This document shows positions 22,638-33,939 of a stretch of 64,000 nucleotides of DNA, one piece after another. The DNA is taken from contig CDMY01001052.1 of NCBI GenBank assembly GCA_001179505.1, positions 65,904 to 129,903 of the forward strand, read 5' to 3'. How positions within the stretch are numbered: the stretch's first letter is position 1; the number at the start of each line of letters is the position of its first letter. The DNA comes from Vitrella brassicaformis. Its lineage: Eukaryota; Sar; Vitrellaceae. The notes beneath the pieces are model-generated. The model ran no database searches. It saw only the letters and a program-made list of their open reading frames with translations, and had not been told where the DNA came from. The translations under genes were made by a program, and so were the position numbers.

Positions 22638-25600
22638 TCACATGATGCTGCATGCGACGGATCCGTCTTCATTGTAGAGCTGTTTCCCCTGCTTGGCCAG
22701 CTCCATCTCCACCTGCTTCAGCAACTGCACACACAGTGGATGGACACAGCCGGATGGAGGGTTCAAAGAGGTACGTGAGGACGACGCGGCAGCCAAGGGT
22801 GGGTTGGTGTCTCTGTGTGTGACCTACCTGTTCCTTGTCGGCGAGTTGCTTCTGCAGGTCCCCCACGGCTTTCTCCTTCTCATTCAACTCCTCCTCCTTC
22901 TCATTCAACTGTTGCTGCAAGCAACATGTGAAGAACAATTTACGTGCAACAGAGTGCAAACAAGACAGTGAGTGGCGCAGAAGGCTGCATGGCCGGCACC
23001 GGCGCACCACGCCCACCTGGAGGGCTTCGTCATCGCGACCACCCTGCGTACACAGAACACAAGAAGATAGAGCACAAAGAATCCCATTCCATTCATTCGT
23101 CCCCTCCTCCGCATGTCCATACCCTCAGAGTGGTCTTTCTTCTGCCGGGTCCCTTCCCGGCCCACTGAGACTCGCCCGACGGCTGCCTGCAAAACCGACA
23201 GACACCGACACAACGAGACAACGTTGGCTGAAGCGTGGGACGGGGTACGATGCTCTGCTCTGTGTGTCAGTGGCTCGCCTTTCGAGTTCAGCTTGCTCGC
23301 CCACCGTCATGCCATATACCTGACAGAAGGAGGAAGGAGCGTGTGTGTGAAGTTGCGCCAAGACAAGACACGCACACACGCACCTCAAATACGATAGCGC
23401 CGTCGAACCAGGGGAGGGTCTCCTCATTCAGCGGCACGTAGAAATTCTGCATCAACCAACCAAAGATTCTGAATGGGCATGCACCTGAATATATGTGGAT
23501 GGTCGGTTACCCACCTTGACGTATGAGAATTTAGGCTGGGGTGAGACGACGTCTTTGAGCTTCTTGATGGCAGGTGCCTCCCCCTCGTCGTCCTGATCGG
23601 TCTTGACCATGACCGACTGCCGTTCGGGCACCTGCGCCTTGTACTCGGACACACCATCAATCCACTTGTACACCTGAGGGAGTGTGTTGATAGGATGGAT
23701 GGATGGATGGACGGATGGTTGAGTGGTGTGCCAGGCTGACCACTTGTGGGTTTCTGCAGTACTTCTCGTTGAGGTTTCTGGCGCTGTCGAGCCCGACAGT
23801 AAGCTTTAGTGTGCGGCCCAGCAGCTCGTCGACAGTGTCGTAGTCTGTCAGTGGATTCTGACGCGCACATGAGCGGACAGAGAACAAGTGCGTGCGTGAC
23901 AATAATATTCTCTTGTCATGTCATCTCACGTTTGCGAAGTCTTGTGCAGCGACTGTCCGCGCTGTGCCGAAGACCGCCTGGCTCTTCTTCTACCCGACAC
24001 GAGACAGAGCAACAAGAGACACAGAGACAAGTTGATAGGTCGACGCTGTGACGGCTTGCTGTCACACATTTCTGACCTCTTCCTTTTCGATTTCTGCGGG
24101 CGTCCAGTCCTCCTTGAGCAGCTCCATCTTGAGCGCCACGATGAGCTCGCCCTCCTTCTTGCCCCTGTGGCACACATGCACGCGATACGTGGACGAGAAA
24201 CAACCAAGACACACAAGGAAGCAGACCATGCATACTCACTTATAGTCGAATATGGGTGTGGTCTCCTTCTCGATGTCGAGCAGGTTGCGAATGGGGTCGA
24301 GATACAGGTAGGCTTGGCCCAGCTGTGGAGACAGACAGACAGACAGACAGACAGACAGGCAGACAGACCGACAGACAGACAGACAGACCGACAGACAGAC
24401 ATGCACGTGTCCATCTCTGTGCGTTTGACTCATTTACCATGTGCAGTGTCTCTGGGTCGGAAGCGAATGGGTCCTGGCCGCCCTCTATCCCAATCTGGGT
24501 CTCGTCGTCAGACATCGACCAAGTCGAGTACAGCTGCACACCGAATGCACGGACGCATGGACAGCCGCCAACGATTCAGAAGAGGGGCACACGATTATGC
24601 GTGTGTGTTCGCCGACCTCTCTTATTTCAAACATTTTCTCCTCAAACACATCGAGTGGCCAGAACTGCACAATGTCTTCGTCGAAACGCTCAACGCGAAT
24701 TTGTATCTCCGTGTTCTGCATCGCTGTCTGCAGCACACTCACACACAGGACGCACGCACGAGACGCATCACATCGTCCCCTCACCCGCACCGTCTACCCA
24801 TTTACCCTCTGCAGCTTCTTCTTTGCGACGTCCATGGCGTCGGCGCGCGTGATGAGCTTGATCGAGAAGAACACTCCCTTGCCCATCTCATCTGCAGACA
24901 TACATCGAGCCACCAGGTATGAGAACAACACGACCAGGGGAGCAGGAAAACCGACCAGCGATGCAGTTAGCTTCCTCGAGGAGCATGATGGTGCGGGTGA
25001 GGACCTCTTCCAGCACCATCTTGGCGCGGATCTCTGCCTCGGCCTGGCGCTTCTCTTCATCCTGTCGACCCACAGACAGACAGACAGACAGACAGACACG
25101 GCCACGCAAGACAGTCAGTCCCACAGCGAGACACGTGTGTGGACGTGTCCTTCTGGCCTGTTCTCTGCCCAGTTCGACGAGCTTCTTCTCCAGCTCCCGC
25201 TTTTTCTTCTCAATCTCCTTGTTCTGCTTCTCGCGCTCCTTCTGAAAGACACACAGAGCAGGTCTGATGACACCAGCCGGCAGTCTGCATCTACGGTATG
25301 ACTGATTGACCTCCAGCTGCTCCTTCAACTTCTTGGCCTCCTCTTTGTTCTGAGAGAGAGAGAAAGAGAGAGAAGCATCCCGCTCGCGCACTGTCTGTCT
25401 CTGTGTCCCTTTTGCTCTCTCTCTCGCGCACATACCCCTTCTGACTTGAGTTTCTCTTCCTTCTCCTTGATCTGTTTCTGCCACTCCTTCTTCTGCTTCT
25501 CGAGGGCCTTCTTCTCCTCCTCTATCTTGCGCTCGGCCTCCTCTCGCTGCACCTCGAGCTTGGCATGGAAGGCGCGCATGGACAGGTCGGCCTCCTCGTC

Positions 25601-28565
25601 GCCCGCCATGGCGCCGATGAGGCTCTTGTTGACCTCCTTCATGGCCTCCTCCCAGTCGGGCATCGACTTGTCCACGTCGCTTGGGTCGAAATACACAAAC
25701 AGGTTGTGGTTGCCTGACAGAGACAGACAGACATACAGACGGACGGACACCCAGAGAGACGTAGAGAGGTGGGCTGAGTGTCCTGGCGTGCGTCTTCCAT
25801 CTCACCGACCGAAAAGGATTCTGTCTTTGTGAGAGAGTTCGACACTCTGTCCGGCCTCGACCAGTTTGCCGTTGACGTGGGTCTTGGCGCTGGCAGTGAT
25901 GTGGCAGATAAACGTCTGACAGGAGGAGTGGACGCGAGCAGGCAGGCAGGCAGGGATTCATCCACCGGTCCGTCGAAGTTACCTCTTCGTCGTCATCCTC
26001 GTCTTCCTTTTCCTTCTTGCAGGTGATGGTCGCATGGCACTTGGAAATGCCCAACCCACCTGCACACACATATGCCCCAAACGAGGAAGGCAGCCGTCGA
26101 TCGCTCGATCGATAGATGTTTGAAGGAGGAAGGGCAAGCACGAGCCCGTCGCACACACGGACGGCTGACCGAGCATGATGTCTGGGGGGTTCTCCTTGTC
26201 CTTCTTGCCCAGTACGTTGGTGCCCTCCTTCAAATTGCACGACTGTTAGCACCAAACGCACGACAGACACAGACACAGACACATTGATCAGAAGGCTGGC
26301 TACTGCTACTGCACGACGGGCGATCACGTAGGCATCGATCCTACGATTTTGCCCGACAGCAGTGGGTCCTCGTTGAGGTTCTTGAGCATGGGACACACCT
26401 GGCCGATACACGTCAGGCAGCCACGTCAATCGACCTCTAACTCTTCTCCCCTCTGCAGGACAAATGACTGACCGCATCGATCTCTGCCTCCTGGGTGGCC
26501 AGGTCTCGCGCCTTGGCCTCCTGCACCTTCTGTGACCACGACTTGGACATTTCCTCCAGCGCACGCTTGTTGGCCTCCAACTCTTCCTTCATACGAGCGA
26601 TCTCCTCAGGGTCACCGGAAGGCTCGCCGCCACCAGGACCAGGCAGCACACCGCCTGAGAATAGCGGACGAGAGGACCATGGCTTGGAGGACGACTACGT
26701 ATGTGTGTGGATGGGTAGGTGAGACCTCCTGCAAGTTTTTTGAGTCGTTCGTTCTCCTCCTTGAGCTCTCGGATGAGCTTCTCCATGGGATTCTCGTTGA
26801 CCTGCAGACACAGCCGAGGGCAACCACATGGATGCCATGGCTTGGGCGGGGCGCATTGGGTGACCTACCTGTGCGTCGTTTTTGATTTGTTTGACACGAT
26901 CGGCGTATCGGAGTGTGGAGAGGGTCTCGTCGTAGTTGACGCTCGCCGGAGACAGAGCGGCAATCTGCACCGAACCACACCGAAAGACGAAGAAGGAGAC
27001 ATGGTCGGTCATCGGCCGACCCCGTTCCTCCCGTCTACCATAGCTGTCTTGGAGTTGCCTCCGAGAGCTGTTTGCAGGATACGAGTCAACGCAGAGTCAC
27101 GATAAGGAATCACCTGGCCCGGCTTGAGTTTGCCCGCGGCTTTGTCGGCCAGAGCGGAAATCACGTTACCCAACGCAGACAAGGACTGCACACACAGGTA
27201 ACCAAGCAAAGCAGTACACACGACATGCTGTGGCTTACCTTGTTGATGTTGGCTCCCTCCTTGAGTCGATCTCCTGAGGCGCCTGTAGATCCGGCACGCT
27301 CCGAGCCCGCCAGATCCACCAAGTTGATGTCAGAGGCCTTCTGGCTCAACGCCTCCTGAGTAACACACATGCACACACAAAGAGAGACAGACAGAGATGG
27401 GCTGATTGGTGGTGGTTGGGGAGGTTAGTATGTGCCTGCATGCCTTTGTGTCAGGGTCGAGAGAGATCTGCTTGAACTTGATGGTGAGGACGGTGTGAGC
27501 CCGGGACGATGTCGCGTTCATGAGTGTGGCCCCCACAGTACGATTGCTCGTCCCCTCATCCAGCTTCTTCGAAATGGCGTCGTACGAATCCACGGGGCTG
27601 CACAAACACACCCATCCCAGCAATGGCCTGCAGCCTCCCTCGTCCCTTCTCGTTTCTTTACTGTTCGGTGAGGTCCTGCACGTAGGTGCCGAGCTGTGGC
27701 GTGTGGCGGATCTTGAGGCCGCCACTTTGCCTGAGGCTGGGCTTGACGAGCAGGTCCTGCACCTGCTCGTTGTAGATCTCCAGCATCGACACCAGCACCT
27801 CAGACTGCCAGTTGGGGTCCTATGAGAAGAGACACACACACATCCATTCATCCATCCACATACCTGGTGAACGGATGGATGTGCGCCTTGCGGACCTTGT
27901 TCTTCTTGATACGGTCGAAGATTTCTTCGCAAGTCCGCACGACGATGCCTTTGTTGGCGCCGTAGCCCACCATAGAGTAGCTCTTGCCGGAGCCCGTCTG
28001 GCCGCTGCGTGTGAGGACAACCGTCCGTCGGACACATCCATTCATCCCATCAAGGGAGTGTTAGAGGGCTTACTAAGCGAACAAACATGCGTTGTATCCC
28101 TCGAAGGCATTGTCTGGAGGAGACACAGCCGAGAAAGACCACATCCCTCCATCCCTCCACTCGCTTCCTGTGTCCCTCCCTCATGGCATGTGTCTCCCTC
28201 CCTCTCCTGCTTACTGAGCACCTCCACGCCAATCTCGCTGTAGACTTTATGCTGATCGGCATACTTGGGGTTCACAGGGAAGGAGTACCTGAAGTCAGCA
28301 CAGCCCGCCATCATTATCATCGCCTGCCATCCATTCTCTCATAGATGGCGCCATCAAGTGACCCGTTCTCGTCGGTCTCGAAGCCGTCATGGGACCAGTA
28401 GGAGTAGTCGAAGGCGAACTTGCGCTCGCCGCCCCTTCCGCCCTCTTCCTCGAGGTTTCTGATGACGGTGTTCTTGCCCTGCATGTCGATGCACAGCTGG
28501 GCGCCCATGTTCTTCTCGCGGTCATTGAACGGACGCACGCGCACAGCCACCTTGACGGACGACAT
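22638..28565 (-). CDS. Kinesin-3 motor with FHA domain and CaaX tail
   Basis: The protein has 1,113 aa in 33 exons: 28565-28363, 28288-28215, 28113-28074, 28004-27896, 27819-27662, 27597-27444, 27355-27239, 27185-27039, 26964-26869, 26801-26726, 26654-26473, 26398-26345, 26242-26170, 26059-25983, 25915-25810, 25713-25436, 25349-25311, 25241-25158, 25061-24956, 24891-24806, 24727-24617, 24533-24438, 24322-24240, 24164-24077, 23989-23930, 23857-23741, 23673-23515, 23446-23384, 23319-23279, 23186-23123, 23043-23017, 22914-22828, 22724-22638. It is a plus-end type microtubule motor: motor domain 1-366 with P-loop GQTGSGKS, switch I NATSSRAH, switch II DLAGSE. FHA follows ([14 protein letters not shown], about 460-570), the kinesin-3 hallmark, then coiled coil and a tail. 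The last residues are CSIM, a canonical farnesylation box. Introns after exons 6, 18 and 29 need GC donors. The exon 4 donor (GTCCGC) is chosen by frame. Subfamily assignment is firm; cargo is unknown. Confidence 0.93.
24331..24401. repeat. (GACA)n microsatellite in a kinesin intron
   Basis: About 70 bp of GACA repeats with a few G/C interruptions occupy most of the intron between the exons starting at 24533 and 24322. It is one of the longest simple repeats in the window. Confidence 0.9.
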
Positions 28566-28696
28566 GGTTGCGGCACACGGAGATGCTCACGAGTCAAGAC
28601 ACCACACGAGTAAGGGTGGAGACGTGGGGGCCTGGTGGGGGCCGGAGAAAGACGGAGGGGAAGGGAGAGAACCTAAAGCCGAACAAAGACTTTGCT
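28566..28696. promoter_or_regulatory. 131-bp bidirectional promoter, kinesin / four-TM gene
   Basis: The two start codons diverge across only 131 bp, the shortest head-to-head spacer here. No AGATCT is present, unlike the other short divergent spacers. The sequence is GA-rich on the plus strand with GGGGGCCGGAG-type blocks. Confidence 0.45.
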
Positions 28697-30228
28697 ATGG
28701 AGCTGCGAGGCTGTGTGAGCTGTGGCTGCAACAATGTGGGCGTGGTGTGCATCTTATCCTCCCTGCTGCATTTCATCCTCTGTGCGGAGGGGCTGGGATG
28801 GGCCATGAAGAAGAGCGACGACTTCATTCCCACGCTTGTGGAGGGCATATGTAGGCAGCTGACGGGCGCTGTTCTATCCTGCCATTCACCATTTGCAATG
28901 CTGACTAACTAAGCACCCATGTGTGGCATGCAGGCTCGTTTATTTCTCTGGCTGGTATTGCTGTGACGGTGGTGCATCAGACGACATCCTTCATGATTGT
29001 CGCACTCCTCAGCCTCGTCGGGGTGGGTTTCAAGGTTTGTCCACGACGTGCACGGAGGACTGACACACAGTGAGTGTGTGCAGTGAGTGACACGCATCTC
29101 TGTCTATCTGTTGCTCACTTAGGTCTACATGCACACATCTGCAATCAGCGACGATACGCCAGAGAGGGCCGTCGATGCAGGTTAGTGACAGAGTGCAAGG
29201 GACAAAGACGTCTTCAATGAAAGCACTCACAATCGCACCCCTCAATGTTCACGGGATACACAGCGTCCGTCCCTTCCTCACCTTCGGTCTGTGTCATCGT
29301 GTAAACAGCTTTGTTAGCTGAGTGGATGGGCGGGGACGTGAGTGACTCGACATGGCTCATCTACCTCACCATGGCAGTGAAAACCATCACAGGGTGAGGA
29401 TTGGGGGGGGGGGGAGAGGGAGAGAGGGAGAGAGGGAGAGAGGGAGAGAGATGAAGCGGGGATGCAGGCAGTCGATTCCTGTATGCATTCGCGAATGGAT
29501 GAAGGACGTGGATGACCCTGGCCCTCTTCGCTGCGGGGATGGGTACTCAGCTGAGAAGGAGAGGCGACACACGCTTCCCAATCACTCCTACAGTGACCTA
29601 CATTACATGTGTTTGTATTGACAGAGAAGTTGTATTACGGGTCTGTGTGGTCTCGCGGCCCGCACGAGCAGACGCCGCTGAAAGGCAGCCAGGCTATAGC
29701 CGGTGGGCAATAAATGCTGCACACATGCCGAGACAACACGTATGCCGGTCTGCCTGTGTGCCTGTCTCACCTCACATGTGACATGCCTGCAGGTCTCATA
29801 TCAAGAAGAGAAAGCAAAAGCGATGATGCGATCCAAGGTCAGCAAAGAGAATAAAAAGGGCAACACATGGCACAATCCTTCGCTCGTGTGGCGGACTCTC
29901 TCCAGGGCTCGTAAGGAAGCCTGCGCGCAGCAGCGCCCTTTCTGGGCTTGTGCCTGACCATCCCCCCGCAGCGGCTGCTGCGGCTGGATGGCGGCCGTCA
30001 TCACGAGGAGTTGAAGGTACCTAGATGCGTTTGGGATGTATGGACGCCCTTGTCTCGATGTGTCCATGCAGGCCTGGTGCCGAGCACCTCAGGCAAGAAG
30101 GCTTCCGTGTTGGGCGCCCCGAGAAGAGATCGACCGCCATCAGGGCTTGATGGTGAATCATGTTTGACACACGGAACCCTGCGGATGATGCTCTCTTGTT
30201 GTGCATCTCGCCTGCAGGGCTTATTTAG
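28697..30228 (+). CDS. Four-TM membrane protein with modular tail
   Basis: The protein has 253 aa in ten exons: 28697-28850, 28934-29034, 29123-29180, 29309-29393, 29505-29542, 29625-29702, 29793-29837, 29906-30016, 30072-30152, 30218-30228. Phases match at every junction. Four hydrophobic segments are visible: VGVVCILSSLLHFILC, FISLAGIAVTVVHQ, FMIVALLSLVGVGF and a last one straddling exons 4-5 (WLIYLTMAVK, TWMTLALFAAGM). The N-terminus has a CVSCGCNN cluster. The C-terminal tail is basic, Pro/Ser-rich and made of phase 1-1 exons, each starting with a split Gly followed by Leu (LIS, LVRK, LVPS, LI-stop). I do not recognise the family; it may be a tetraspan protein of plasma membrane or alveoli. 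Exon 5 (38 nt) is the least certain, chosen because it alone keeps frame and completes a TM. Confidence 0.65.
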
Positions 30229-30455
30229 GTGAGGCATATGGATATGCTTGTAGGTACTCAGGTGCATGTGAGTCGATAGGTCGTGTGTGCGCCGTTTCCC
30301 TCGTGACGACTTGTAAAATTGTCTTGCGAGTAGTTGCAAATGGGGCTGGAGACACTGTATGGTGGGCAGCTTTGCTCACGCTTTCGCAACGAGAATCCTG
30401 GCCGTGGCCCTTTGCGAGCTCATTTTGTAAACACCCGGCCGTTGGATTGCGCGGA

Positions 30456-32309
30456 ATGGGTTTCCGTGTTCTCCTGTTCTTCGGGCTCCTCTCCTTTCCC
30501 TTCCCGGGCCCGGGCGTCGCTGCGCAAAAGGCCGCAGAGGTGCTGCTTGATGAGAGCCTCTTGGATGCAGGTAGAAACACACATACGCACACACACGCGC
30601 GCACGGACCCACAAACAAGAAGGGGTGCACACAGGGGCTCTTTGCTGTGATGTTTGCAGGTAGCCCTGCTCCTCCTGTGTCTTCGGAAGACGCCAGCACA
30701 CCAGCTCCGGAGGGCGACCTGAGCACCCCACCGCCCGACTGCTGGGACGACTCTGGCGAGTGCAATGTGAGTCAGCGGGAGGCAACACAAGCTCACAGAG
30801 GCAGGCGGACTCACCTCACCTCCATCTGGCTTTTATCCTGTAGCTTGCCGAAGTGGTGCAGTCGCCTCCCGCCAATGACACCTTCATCAAGACGCTTATC
30901 GCCCACCCGGCTTCCATCATTGGCGTCGAGTTCAAGACAGGGCACCCCGGTCAAGACGCGCCTGCGTTCGAGACGATGTCGTTCGGCGTCCCCTACACGC
31001 GATTCGTTCAGGAGCTGATGGCACTCGGTGTCAACACGCTGCGCATACCCGCGGCCGGCATGGACCAGCTGCAGCGTGTGAGCGTCCTTCAGAGGTTCCT
31101 GCAGGGACTGGTCGACCACGGTTTCGTAGATTTCGGAATCGTCCTTTCACAAAAAGGGTGGCATCTTCACCGCCCCGCCAACCAAGAGGCCCTCTCTGAC
31201 GCATTTGCCAACGCCTACAGAGCGCTCGCTCAGATTGGTCTTGACGACCGCATCCTCGGGGTCATGTTTGGTACACAAAGACACCGGGAGGGGGAGGGAG
31301 AGGTTTGTGTAAGTGACCACGTCACGTCTTGGCTTGATCGATCCTCAGGTGAAAACGAGCCACTCAAGGGTCTGCAGTCCGACAAGCAGCAGTGGGACAA
31401 GCGACATATGAGCGTCCTTAAGACGATGGCGATGGTCAACACCAAGACTGACGGCTTTTTCACCTCGAGAGCCGTCTACATACTCGGGAGGGGCCACGGC
31501 TCCCAATTCACGGGCGTCAAGGCCTCATCCGACTTCCTGGGCTTCCACCGCCAAATCCGCGACTACGCCGCCAATCACGTCTACTCATACAAGCTCTTCC
31601 AAGAGGGCAAGCCGTCCAGCCTCTCTCTCGACAGCTGGCGAGCCCACTTTCGGCGCTATGACGGCCTGGACGAGGTCACTCAGTTGGCCGTGCCGATAAT
31701 CTTCGTCGGCGATGCGAGCGATGGCCTGCGGGGTGGGTCGTTTGTTGAGGGCAAGAGTCCGTATGGTGGCGGGGCGGGGCAGTATGTGATCAAGGCGCTG
31801 CGGGACGTCTTCCTTACCAACAAATGGACGGGCTTCGCTCTCGGGCCTTTCCTCGTCGACCCGGCGGTTGAGAAGGTGGGCCGGACCACCCTGTTTGTGA
31901 CCAATGGGGGTGACGATTGGCTGCCTCAAGAAGAGACCATCGCCGCATTCATGACCTGGCGGGACAGCACCAGGTGAGGCCACCGCCACCACAGACACCC
32001 TCACAAATGCCCCTCCCTATGTGTGTTGCTGTGTGTGTTGTGTTTGTTGTGTTTGTTTCTGGCTGCAGGAGTGAGGGGTCGGTTCGCAAGAGCTGCGACT
32101 CGTCTTCCCTGTGGCGCTTCCTGCCTAGAAGGAGACGCGTATTCGTCACCCACTGCGACCCAGACCGCCAGACCGCCGTGTCCAGGGCAACCGCCCCCCC
32201 CATGCGCACAACACGAGAGGACGTGCCCAGCGGTGCGGTGGGGAGGACATTGTGTCCTTTGGTGCTGCCTTTCACCGCTGCCGTGGGGCTGATATGGCTC
32301 TGGCCCTGA
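30456..32309 (+). CDS. Secreted glycosidase-like protein with C-terminal anchor
   Basis: The protein has 504 aa in five exons (30456-30570, 30660-30766, 30844-31270, 31349-31973, 32069-32309), all GT-AG. It begins with a signal peptide (RVLLFFGLLSFPF) and ends in a hydrophobic stretch at the very C-terminus (LVLPFTAAVGLIWLWP), the pattern of a GPI signal or tail anchor. After a Pro/Ser linker, residues of about 75-400 look like a TIM barrel: IIGVEF, LGVNTLRIPAAG, FGIVLSQKGWHL, ILGVMFGENEP and VPIIFVGDASDG. NEP after a hydrophobic strand is the acid/base signature of clan GH-A glycosidases such as GH5; the second catalytic Glu is not obvious. Enzyme activity is therefore tentative. A surface-anchored carbohydrate enzyme or a barrel-fold pseudoenzyme are both possible. 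Confidence 0.78.
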
Positions 32310-33939
32310 TGAATGGACGGATGGATGGATGGATGAGCCACGGGGAATGAGATCTCATGCATGGATGAGGGGGCGCGGATGGGAACGAGCCATGCGCGCC
32401 TTCTCTATCTCTTTCTTCTCTGAGGGATTTTGATTTGAGTGTTTTTTGTAAGTAAGATGGATGCAAACGACATGCATGTGTTGTGTGTACCTGTAGGTAT
32501 CAGTATCATTCGATCGTGGGTGTGCGCCCTTCGAATGAAGGGAAGTCAGATCGTATGTGTTCACTTGTACGGGTGTGTGTGTGTGTGTGTGTATGTGTTA
32601 TCTATCTATGGGGGTTGGTTGGAAGTCAGCTTGACGCCAGCAAGCATTTTGGGTCAGCCAGAGGGGCGGGCCTAGGGGGCATCCACGCCTATACTGACGA
32701 TACTTACCCAGAATTTTGCGTAGGAGGAAACATACATACATACATACAAAGATCCTGTCATGTGCCCTCTCTCTCGTGTGTATGCTTGCATTTAGAGAGA
32801 GACCTTGCGTGTGAATGTATGTTTATCTAACCATGTGTGTGTGTGTGTGTATTGGTTGGCGCCAGTGGTAGCGGGTGGGTGGTGTGGCCGACAAAGGCAC
32901 GCAGGTACCTGAATGCTTCATACCGACCGATGTTACTATGTGTCGACGAATGGGACTACCCATCGACTAGTGGGGACACTACGTCATGTGGTGTGTGTGT
33001 GTGTGTGTGTGCATATGTCGTATTTTTCTAATGTTCAGCCATGACAGTTGAGTGAGTGGATTAGACAGACAGACATTTGATAAATCCTCCATCTATCTAT
33101 CCAGTGATGACACCTTTCACATCACACACACAGCCATACGAGTCGGTCGGTCACCGCACGCTCCCACACACCTGCTGGATGGGAAACACATACACACCCA
33201 CACCCACACACACGGACTGCCAGCCCGTCGTTGAATGACCAATAAAGGGCCACAAGAACCAACCAGCAAGACACACACACACATGAACGGATGGATGGAT
33301 GGAGAAAGGAATTGCTACTCGCGCCACACGGACAGGCAGACAGACGGACAGGCAGCCCTTGACAGGGATGCACACTACACCGTCCTTGCACAGAAGATGA
33401 GATGAAAAACAAACATCCCAACTACCTCTACGCCTGCATGCCATGCGTGTGTGTCTGGATTGCCAAACCACTGACTGATCAAGTGGGAGAGCCCGCACGC
33501 CTAACCGGGCGCCACACACACACACATATAGGAACAGGGAGGGAGAGAGGGATGGAGGGAGGCAGAGAGGGGATACCCTTATTGACACACACACACACAT
33601 GCATCGCATCGCAAGCTCTACTTACTTACAAAGAGGGACAACCGCAGGCACACACACACGGGCACACCTCCACACTGACACACTCATGCACGCACAGCAC
33701 ACGCAGACAGAGACTGATAAAAGAACCACCAAAGCCGCACGCACACCACACCATACCATTGGTTGTCCTTTCTTCACAAAACAAGACAGAAACGAAAAAA
33801 ACAGAGATACTTCCCCCTCCCCCCCCTTCCCCCTTAACAACCCCCCTTACACACTACCAGCCCACGCACCCCCCATAAATACTTAGCACACCATGACCAA
33901 TAAGTCTATCATCATCCATCGACTAGATCGATCCCTCCC
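32310..33939. other. Spacer without a supported gene
   Basis: Both flanking genes end here (convergent), so the edges are 3' UTR. The rest is microsatellite: (GATG)n near 32317, (TG)n near 32574, 32834 and 32990, (CATA)n near 32731, (CA)n near 33190 and 33510. No exon chain or motif was found on either strand. Confidence 0.55.

Noticed and set aside
24236-24433. Frames rich in VCLSVCLS repeats, here and elsewhere
   Set aside because: These are translations of (CAGA)/(TCTG) and (TG) microsatellites in introns, not proteins.
28295-28345. GC donor and longer first kinesin exon ending near 28345
   Set aside because: The GT donor after 28363 keeps frame and gives the expected DENGYSF junction of kinesin-3 motors; the longer version breaks frame.
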